A program made the position numbers and the translations under genes. From contig NZ_FCOA02000028.1 of assembly GCF_001544875.2 (NCBI RefSeq), positions 1-64,000 of the forward strand: a stretch of 64,000 bases of DNA. Direction: 5' to 3'. Source of the stretch: Caballeronia hypogeia (lineage in GTDB: Bacteria; Pseudomonadota; Gammaproteobacteria; Burkholderiales; Burkholderiaceae). How positions within the stretch are numbered: position 1 is the stretch's first letter; the number at the start of each line of letters is the position of its first letter. Below the pieces are notes generated by a model, which saw nothing but the letters and a program-made list of their open reading frames with translations, was not told where the DNA came from and did no database searches. Positions 58,658-64,000 of the stretch are shown here, one piece after another.

Positions 58658-59485
58658 ATGGAAATGAACACCACGACTGTGAGCGGCATGGAAATCCGGA
58701 CCATCGACGTGGGCGGCCAACGGCTGCGCGTCGCGACGCGGCGCGGCAGCGCGAGTCTGCCGCCGCTCGTCATCTTCAACGGCATCGGCGCGAATCTGGA
58801 GCTCGTCGCGCCGTTCGTCGAAGCGCTGGACGACGTCGAAGTCGTCATCTTCGACATGCCCGGTGTGGGCGGCTCGCCCGCGCCGGTCTTTCCATATCGC
58901 TTCACCAACCTTTGCCTGATGACCGACAGGCTGCTCGCCCAACTCGGCCATACGGGACCGGTCGATGTCATGGGCGTTTCGTGGGGTGGCGCGCTCGCGC
59001 AGCAGTTCGCGCATCTTTATCCGGAGCGTTGTCGCCGGCTCGTGCTGGCATCGACGTCGCCGGGCGTGATCATGGTGCCCGCGAGCGTCTCCGTTCTCAC
59101 GAAGATGATCGGCCCGCGCCGCTATCGCGATCCGGACTATCTGGAGAAAGTGGGCGCGGATCTCTACGGCGGCGCGTTCCGCAGCGACCCCTCGCTGCTC
59201 AAGACGCACGGCCGTCATATTCAGGCGCCGGGCGGGCGCGGCTATCTCTATCAGCTGATGGCGGCGTGGGGCTGGAGCAGCCTGCTGTGGCTGGGCGGCC
59301 TCGCGCAGCCGACGCTCGTCATCCATGGCGACGACGATCCCATCGTGCCGCTCGTCAACGCGAAAATTCTCGCGTCGCGCATACCGCGGGCGAGCCTTCA
59401 GGTGGTGAGCGACGGACATCTGTTCGTCATTACGCGCGCGTTCGAGGCGGCGCAAGCGGTGCAGCGCTTTCTCGCGGAAGAATAG
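58658..59485 (+). CDS. phaZ: Intracellular poly(3-hydroxyalkanoate) depolymerase (PhaZ, medium-chain type)
   Basis: A 275-residue alpha/beta hydrolase with NGIGANLELVAPFVEALD, FDMPGVGGSPAP, the nucleophile box VMGVSWGGALAQQFA (Ser), HGDDDPIVPLVNAKILA (Asp) and SDGHLFVIT (His), all strongly reminiscent of mcl-PHA depolymerase PhaZ of Pseudomonas. It mobilises stored polymer. The start is ATG 58658 (CAGG six bases upstream) or ATG 58652. It lies 34 bases after phaC, as in the pseudomonad phaC1-phaZ order; a second synthase or phaD is not present downstream. Confidence 0.87.
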   Translation: MEMNTTTVSGMEIRTIDVGGQRLRVATRRGSASLPPLVIFNGIGANLELVAPFVEALDDVEVVIFDMPGVGGSPAPVFPYRFTNLCLMTDRLLAQLGHTGPVDVMGVSWGGALAQQFAHLYPERCRRLVLASTSPGVIMVPASVSVLTKMIGPRRYRDPDYLEKVGADLYGGAFRSDPSLLKTHGRHIQAPGGRGYLYQLMAAWGWSSLLWLGGLAQPTLVIHGDDDPIVPLVNAKILASRIPRASLQVVSDGHLFVITRAFEAAQAVQRFLAEE

Positions 59486-59582
59486 CGGCGCGCGGTTCAT
59501 CGGTGAAGTCAGTACGCAAACGCACGGACGCGCATGGGCGGCTGACCGATATTAGTGCTCTCCCAAGAGCCAGGGGAATCCG

Positions 59583-60014
59583 ATGCGCGCCTTCGCCTCC
59601 CTCGCTGTTCTTGCTGTGCCGATGCTCCTCGCCGGGTGCAACACGCCGCCCATTCCGCCGGGCAAGTCCGTCGATATTTCCACCGCGTTGCAGAACGTGC
59701 TGGAAGGATTCTGCGATTTCAAGAAAACTCAGGCCGAACACAGACAGGACTACGGTGTCGCGATCGACGCGGTTACCGTGGAGCTCGATCTGACCGTCGA
59801 CGGCGCGCAGAATCCGCCCGTGGCCGTGGCGCCCGACATCAAATTCATCCCGACGGTCAGCTACGGGCATGTCATTACGGCGAATACCGGCAGCAGGCTG
59901 GTGGTTTCGCTGAAGAACGTGGATGGCGCCGGTGGCGCCGGGTTGCGGTGCGCGTCGCCCGGGGCGGCGAAAGCGGCGGGCGCGAGTGCGCCGGTTGTGC
60001 CGGTTGCGCGGTAG
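59583..60014 (+). CDS. Putative lipoprotein, function unknown
   Basis: A 143-residue protein with a lipoprotein signal peptide (MRAFASLAVLAVPMLLAGCNTPP, lipobox LAGC, Cys19), so it is attached to a membrane facing the periplasm. The mature part contains FCDFKKTQAEHRQDYGVAIDAVTVELDLTVDG, a small beta-rich domain, and an Ala-rich tail. CAGGGG lies near the ATG. It stands alone between phaZ and the convergent sensor kinase. I do not recognise the family. Confidence 0.72.
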   Translation: MRAFASLAVLAVPMLLAGCNTPPIPPGKSVDISTALQNVLEGFCDFKKTQAEHRQDYGVAIDAVTVELDLTVDGAQNPPVAVAPDIKFIPTVSYGHVITANTGSRLVVSLKNVDGAGGAGLRCASPGAAKAAGASAPVVPVAR

Positions 60015-60067
60015 GCACGATGCCAATGACGCCCCCCGTCCGTTCGACCTGACCGAGCCTCGCCCGC

Positions 60068-62587
60068 TTACGTCAGCAACCGTCGCGCTGCCGATAAAAC
60101 CGCTCGTAACTTCTCGGCGTCTGCTGGCTTGACCAGGTGGCCGTCGAAGGAAGCCGCCACGGCCTGCTGCCGGTCGGCCTCCTGGCCGCGACCCGTCAGC
60201 GCCACGATCCGCATCGGCGGCTGGGCCGGGAAGTCGCCGCGCAGATGCCGAGCGACGTCGAACCCGTCCATCCCGGGCATGGCCAGATCAAGGAACACCA
60301 CGTCTGGCCGGCGCCGCCGCACGCTTTCCAGCGCCTGCGGGCCGCCGTAGACCGCTTCGGCGTCGTGACCGTCCAGACGCAGCAGTTCGGTCAGCGCATC
60401 GGCGCCGTCGCTTCTGTCGTCCACCACGAGCACCCGCAAGGCGCGGCCCGGCGAGGCCGCCTCGGACTGCGCCGCCGCGCAAAGCTCGCTTGCCGTGGCG
60501 ACCACCGCCACCGGCAGGCGCACGGCGAACGTGCTGCCCCGGCCCGCTCCCTCGCTCGCGGCGGTGACGATGCCGCCCTGCATCTCAACCAGTTGCTTCA
60601 CCAGCGAAAGGCCGATGCCCAGACCGCCCGCCGAATAAGCCTGCTGATCGCGGACCTGCGTGAAGAGCTCGAAGACGTGCGGCAGGGCTGCGGGCGGGAT
60701 GCCGATGCCGGTATCGCTCACTTCTATCAGCGCCTGCTCGCCGTCGCGGGCGACGCGCACCGTGATGCTGCCGCCGTCGTCCATGTACTTCGTGGCGTTG
60801 GACAGCAGGTTGGACACCACCTGCGTCAGGCGCACCCGATCGCCTCGGACGGTCAGCCCGGAGCCCGCCTCGTCGACGACGGTCAGCCGGTGGTGTTTGC
60901 GTTCCACCTCCGGGCGGCAGGCATCGAGCGCCAGGTTCACGACGTCGCGCGGCTTCACGAGTTCGAGATTCAGCTCGATCTTGCCGGTGCTGATGCGGGC
61001 CACGTCGAGCAGGTCGTCCACGAGGTGAACGAGATGCCGCAGCTGGCCGTCGCTGCGGGCGAACAATTCCTTGGTCAGCGCCACGCTGTCCGGGTGGCTG
61101 TTCCCGATCTGGACGTTGTAGACCAGCGGCGCCAGGCCGTTGCGCAGTTCGTGCGCCAGCACGGCCAGGAACTGGTCCTTGCGGCGGTCGGCTTCATGCA
61201 GCGCGGCCTCGGCATGGGCGCGTTCCATGGCCGCCCAGGTCCGTTCGGCGGCCTCCTCCAGCAGTCCGAGTTCCTCGCGTGTCCACGCCCTGGGTCCCGT
61301 GGTCGCGGCCACCAAAGCCCAGACGTAGTTGCGCTCGCCGCGTCGCAACGGAGCCACCAGCATCGCGCCGATCCGGATCGCGAGCAGCGATTGCCTTTCG
61401 AGGTCCGAGAGCGCCGGATCGCTCGCGACATCCGGATAGAAGACCGACTGTGTCTCCATCCGGGAGACAGAGTCGGGAAAGTCCCTCAGGCGATATTCGC
61501 CCTCCACCGACGGCAGGTCGGCGCGCCGGTATTCGAACTCGGCCCAGCATTTCTCGGCGTCGCGCGACAGGCGGACGATATAGCAACGGTCCACGCCCAA
61601 CTGCTCGCCGACCAGGCGGGTGGTGACGCAGCCGATGACGTGCGCCTCCCGCTCGATGCGCAGCGCATCACTCAGCTTCAGCAGGAAGGATTGCCGCTCC
61701 TCCCGCTCGCGCAGGACCTGATCGGCTTGGATGCGCTGCGTGATGTCGCTGCCCGCCCCGAACCATTCCGTGATCTCGCCATCGGGCCCCAGCAGCGGCA
61801 CGGCGCGCGAGAGTACCCAGCCCACGCCACCGTGGGCCAGGCGGACCCGATGCTCCAGCTCGAACAGCGACTTGGTGCGGATGGCCGCCTCTATGGTTCG
61901 GCGCACCGCGGGCAGGTCCTCGTCGGGAATGTATTTTTCGACCCAGTCCTCGATGGGCGCCGCCGTGTTGGCAAGCGTTTGATTGTCGAGCTGAAACATC
62001 AGCCGCCAGTCTGGGCTCATACGGTAGATCGAGTTGCCGCCTGCGGTGACCAGCGCGCGGAACCGGGCCTCGTTCAGTTGCAACCGGGCATTGGCGACGT
62101 CGCGCTCGCGCTCGGCCTGCTCGGCCCGGTGCTTCGCTGTCGCGTCCACCGTGACGTTCAGCAGCCCGGCGACCGCGCCCGACTCGTCTCGCATCGGCGA
62201 ATACGAGAAGTTCCACCACGTGTCCTCGGCATAGCCATGGCGGGTCATGACCAGCGGCATGTCGTCGAATCTCACCGTCTCACCGGCGAAAACCTGCTTC
62301 ACCAGCGGCTCGATGTCCTGCCAGATGTCGGGCCACGCTTTGCGAAAGGGGATGCCGAGCGCGCGTGGATGATGGTCTCCCAGCATCGGGGCGTAGGCAT
62401 CGTTGTAGATGACGATCTTCTCCGGTCCCCATGCCAGTTGCATGGCGTGGCCCGACGCCAGGATCAGGTCGACGGCGCTCCTCAGGCTGTAAGGCCACTC
62501 CTCGATGGGGCCGAGCGAGGTCGCCGTCCAGTCGCACGCCCGAATGAGGCGAGACATCTCGCCGCTGCCGCGTGGCCAATCCGTCAT
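60068..62587 (-). CDS. Hybrid sensor histidine kinase (PAS-PAS-GAF-HisKA-HATPase-REC)
   Basis: An 839-residue cytoplasmic kinase with no clear membrane segment. Order: PAS (about 20-150, ILASGHAMQLAWGPEKIVIYNDAY), second PAS with PAC (about 165-300, EHRVRLAHGGVGWVLSRAVPL), GAF (about 310-470), dimerisation helix with the phospho-His in AVLAHELRNGLAPL, catalytic domain (VSNLLSNATKYMDDGGSI, SDTGIGIPPAALPHVFELF, AGGLGIGLSLVKQLVEM) and a receiver (VVDDRSDGADALTELL, VFLDLAMPGMDGF with the phospho-Asp). ATG 62587 follows GGAG. A soluble multi-sensor kinase; the signal is unknown and no partner regulator is adjacent. Confidence 0.9.
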   Translation of the reverse strand: MTDWPRGSGEMSRLIRACDWTATSLGPIEEWPYSLRSAVDLILASGHAMQLAWGPEKIVIYNDAYAPMLGDHHPRALGIPFRKAWPDIWQDIEPLVKQVFAGETVRFDDMPLVMTRHGYAEDTWWNFSYSPMRDESGAVAGLLNVTVDATAKHRAEQAERERDVANARLQLNEARFRALVTAGGNSIYRMSPDWRLMFQLDNQTLANTAAPIEDWVEKYIPDEDLPAVRRTIEAAIRTKSLFELEHRVRLAHGGVGWVLSRAVPLLGPDGEITEWFGAGSDITQRIQADQVLREREERQSFLLKLSDALRIEREAHVIGCVTTRLVGEQLGVDRCYIVRLSRDAEKCWAEFEYRRADLPSVEGEYRLRDFPDSVSRMETQSVFYPDVASDPALSDLERQSLLAIRIGAMLVAPLRRGERNYVWALVAATTGPRAWTREELGLLEEAAERTWAAMERAHAEAALHEADRRKDQFLAVLAHELRNGLAPLVYNVQIGNSHPDSVALTKELFARSDGQLRHLVHLVDDLLDVARISTGKIELNLELVKPRDVVNLALDACRPEVERKHHRLTVVDEAGSGLTVRGDRVRLTQVVSNLLSNATKYMDDGGSITVRVARDGEQALIEVSDTGIGIPPAALPHVFELFTQVRDQQAYSAGGLGIGLSLVKQLVEMQGGIVTAASEGAGRGSTFAVRLPVAVVATASELCAAAQSEAASPGRALRVLVVDDRSDGADALTELLRLDGHDAEAVYGGPQALESVRRRRPDVVFLDLAMPGMDGFDVARHLRGDFPAQPPMRIVALTGRGQEADRQQAVAASFDGHLVKPADAEKLRAVLSAARRLLT

Positions 62588-63156
62588 GAAGGTGATGCTC
62601 CTGCAGGGAAGCGCCAGCGATGGATTCGTGGCGCGCACCCTCGACGAGGGGCCTAAGCGTTCAATCTTACGGATGGTTCAATCGGGCGCAAGTACGGCGG
62701 CGTCGTTCACCCGGCGTGAGCGCTTCAGGCTGAATCGCCTTTGTACGTAAAGGGTGCCTTCGCGGACACGCGCGTCACTCGATATCGCAGTGGCAGTGCG
62801 GCTTTCGGCCGAGGCATACGACTCGCCTGAACCGGTCGTGCGCGTCATTCAGGAATCCGATCCGGATAATCGACGTTCGAGGCCATTGACAGAGAAATTC
62901 GTCTGCGTGCTGGCGCTCGGTGAACGGCTAGGGCTCCGCTCGATCCTGCTGCCGGGGATGCTCGCGTTTGGCGCGAAACTCGGTTGTCGCGTGGATGAGC
63001 AATCCGGTCATGCGGTTTGTTGCGCAAGTATCGCGGGAGTGCCGCTGTTCAGCGGCGGGGCGATGCGTCTCGGCAGTGACGCGATTCGGATATTTAAGCA
63101 GCCTGTGACGGCGAACCCTTCGTCAGGACGCCGCTTTTCGGGAATGGAATCGTATC
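62588..63156. other. Intergenic region, no supported gene
   Basis: About 0.57 kb between the sensor kinase start and the tRNA gene. One plus-strand frame stays open from a stop at 62748 through the tRNA to the window end, but it is antisense to the efflux gene and has no ribosome-binding site, so I do not call it. The first 100 bases should hold the kinase promoter. Confidence 0.5.
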
Positions 63157-63241
63157 TGGTGCCCAGGGCGGGACTCGAACCCGCACGCCTCTCGGCGCTA
63201 CCCCCTCAAGATAGTGCGTCTACCAATTCCGCCACCTGGGC
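63157..63241 (-). tRNA. tRNA-Leu (anticodon GAG)
   Basis: The minus strand folds as a tRNA with acceptor stem GCCCAGG / CCTGGGC, discriminator A and an encoded CCA at 63157-63159. The D arm contains AATTGGTAGAC, the anticodon stem-loop CTATC-TTGAGGG-GGTAG has anticodon GAG, a long variable arm GCGCCGAGAGGCGT is present as in class II tRNAs, and the T arm contains GTTCGAGTCC. It reads CUC/CUU leucine codons. 85 nt including CCA. Confidence 0.95.
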
Positions 63242-63302
63242 AAGGGGACCGAATTGTAGCGGGAAAATCCGGAAATGCGAAGCGGCGAGATTCGCTCGTT
63301 CT

Positions 63303-64000
63303 TCAGGGCGCGCGCGCCACCGACACCGCCTCGCCCGCCACATTCCAACCCAAGCCCAGACTCTTCTGCAGCCCGACGAAGTCCTTCAGCAATTCGGCCT
63401 GCGCGGCCACCACATCCTGCTGCGCGGCGAACTGCGTGCGCTGCGCGTCGAGCAGATCGATGAGCGTCGAAACTCCCGCCGTGTACCGTTGCCGCACGAG
63501 CGTAGCCGATCGTTCCGCGGACGCCTGCACCTGCTGCAGCCGCACCACATGCTCGCGCTGATTGCCGTAACGCGAGAGCGACGAGTTCGCATCCTTCAAC
63601 GCGGCGAGCACGGTTTTCTCGTAGCGCGCCTCGGCTTCGTCGCGCGAGGCTTTCGCCGCATCCACGTTCGCGGCCGTGCGGCCGAAGTCGAACAGGTTCC
63701 ATTGCAGATACGGCACGGCGACCCACGAGAAATTCTGCTTGCGCAACAGATGACTCGGCTCCGACGCGGAAAAGCCGATATCGCCCAGCAAGGTCACCTT
63801 CGGAAAATAGTCGGCGATATGCTCGCCGATCTGCGCATTGCTCGACGCGAGACGCCGTTCGGCCGCGCGGATATCCGGACGTTGCTGCAGCATCGTCGCC
63901 GGATCGCCGATCGCAACCGAAGACGGCAACGCGGGCAACGGCGCACGCGCGCCGAGTTCGGCATCGAGCGCGCCGGGCGCGCGGCCCGTCAGCACGGCGA
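63303..64000 (-). CDS. Efflux transporter outer-membrane factor, NodT/OprM family (5' end beyond window)
   Basis: The last 230 or so residues of a TolC-like outer-membrane channel: RPDIRAAERRLASSNAQIGEHIADYFPKVTLLGDIGF, the NodT-type repeat after the lipoprotein half, FDFGRTAANVDAAKASRDEAEARYEKTVLAALKD and RYTAGVSTLIDLLDAQRTQFAAQQDVVAAQAELLKDFVGLQKSLGLGW. The heptad pattern of the periplasmic helices is clear. It forms the exit duct of an RND-type efflux pump whose other genes would lie beyond position 64000. The frame remains open to the window edge. Confidence 0.92.
   Translation of the reverse strand, partial: AVLTGRAPGALDAELGARAPLPALPSSVAIGDPATMLQQRPDIRAAERRLASSNAQIGEHIADYFPKVTLLGDIGFSASEPSHLLRKQNFSWVAVPYLQWNLFDFGRTAANVDAAKASRDEAEARYEKTVLAALKDANSSLSRYGNQREHVVRLQQVQASAERSATLVRQRYTAGVSTLIDLLDAQRTQFAAQQDVVAAQAELLKDFVGLQKSLGLGWNVAGEAVSVARAP

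Noticed and set aside
60137..62656. 839-residue plus-strand open frame opposite the sensor kinase
   Set aside because: It mirrors the kinase over its whole length and has no domain content; the minus strand has a full PAS-GAF-HisKA-HATPase-REC layout.
63157..63241. Integration site for a mobile island at the tRNA
   Set aside because: No integrase or partial tRNA repeat was seen on either side within the window.
62748..64000. Plus-strand frame open through the tRNA to the window edge
   Set aside because: No ribosome-binding site, and it runs antisense to a tRNA and an efflux gene; openness is explained by high GC.

Overview
The window looks like part of a secondary replicon (chromid or megaplasmid) of a Burkholderiaceae bacterium, most likely Paraburkholderia or Caballeronia. 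This rests on high GC, a Burkholderia-type OmpC-like porin, a parA-parB / repA core with its own origin-like DNA, an H-NS-family protein, and dense catabolic operons with transporters and one-component regulators. A tRNA-Leu(GAG) gene on the same DNA as repA/parAB favours a chromid over a dispensable plasmid. No insertion sequence, integrase or CRISPR array was seen.

Layout. 1-2196: end of a betaine-type ABC binding protein and a DgcA-like N-demethylase. 2246-7529 (minus): porin, dihydroxyacetone-kinase subunits DhaL/DhaK, an MFS carrier and a DapA-family lyase, with a divergent GntR regulator (7770-8462) and a palindromic operator between. 8459-10084: NAD malic enzyme. 10085-16143: the replicon core, made of a 0.4-kb tandem duplication with four 15-bp palindromes (candidate parS), parB, parA, an AT-rich origin with iterons, and repA. 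16384-17262: a small ORF and an H-NS-like protein. 17401-29006: fatty-acid / acyl-CoA genes (two TetR regulators with visible operators, two acyl-CoA ligases, two enoyl-CoA hydratases, a MaoC protein, AtoE-type carrier, AcuI-type reductase, MFS). 29183-39222: a flavin-dependent oxidation cluster (LLM monooxygenase, flavin reductase, aldehyde dehydrogenase, SSS symporter with DUF3311 partner, a second lumazine synthase RibH2, M20 amidohydrolase, MFS). It is bracketed by two similar operator-like sequences and has an XRE-cupin regulator beside it.

39418-48027 is the most unusual region. A near-consensus sigma-54 promoter precedes six tightly packed genes: an acidic-repeat/glycine-zipper protein with a Cys pair, an HEVGH metallopeptidase-like protein, a 719-residue orphan, a PLP enzyme of the AONS/KBL type, a GIY-YIG nuclease-domain protein, and a metal-dependent amidohydrolase. 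A convergent sigma-54 activator with an altered GAFTGA loop (GAFTHA) closes the locus. I do not recognise this gene set as a described system.

48510-54786: a LysR-regulated purine/ureide-type operon (DUF3311-SSS symporter, two amidohydrolases, ureidoglycine aminohydrolase). 55224-56240: a DUF1016 nuclease-family protein. 56448-59485: a polyhydroxyalkanoate module with a class II (medium-chain) type synthase and a PhaZ-type depolymerase. 59583-62587: a lipoprotein and a hybrid sensor kinase. 63157-64000: tRNA-Leu and the 3' part of a NodT-type outer-membrane efflux protein.
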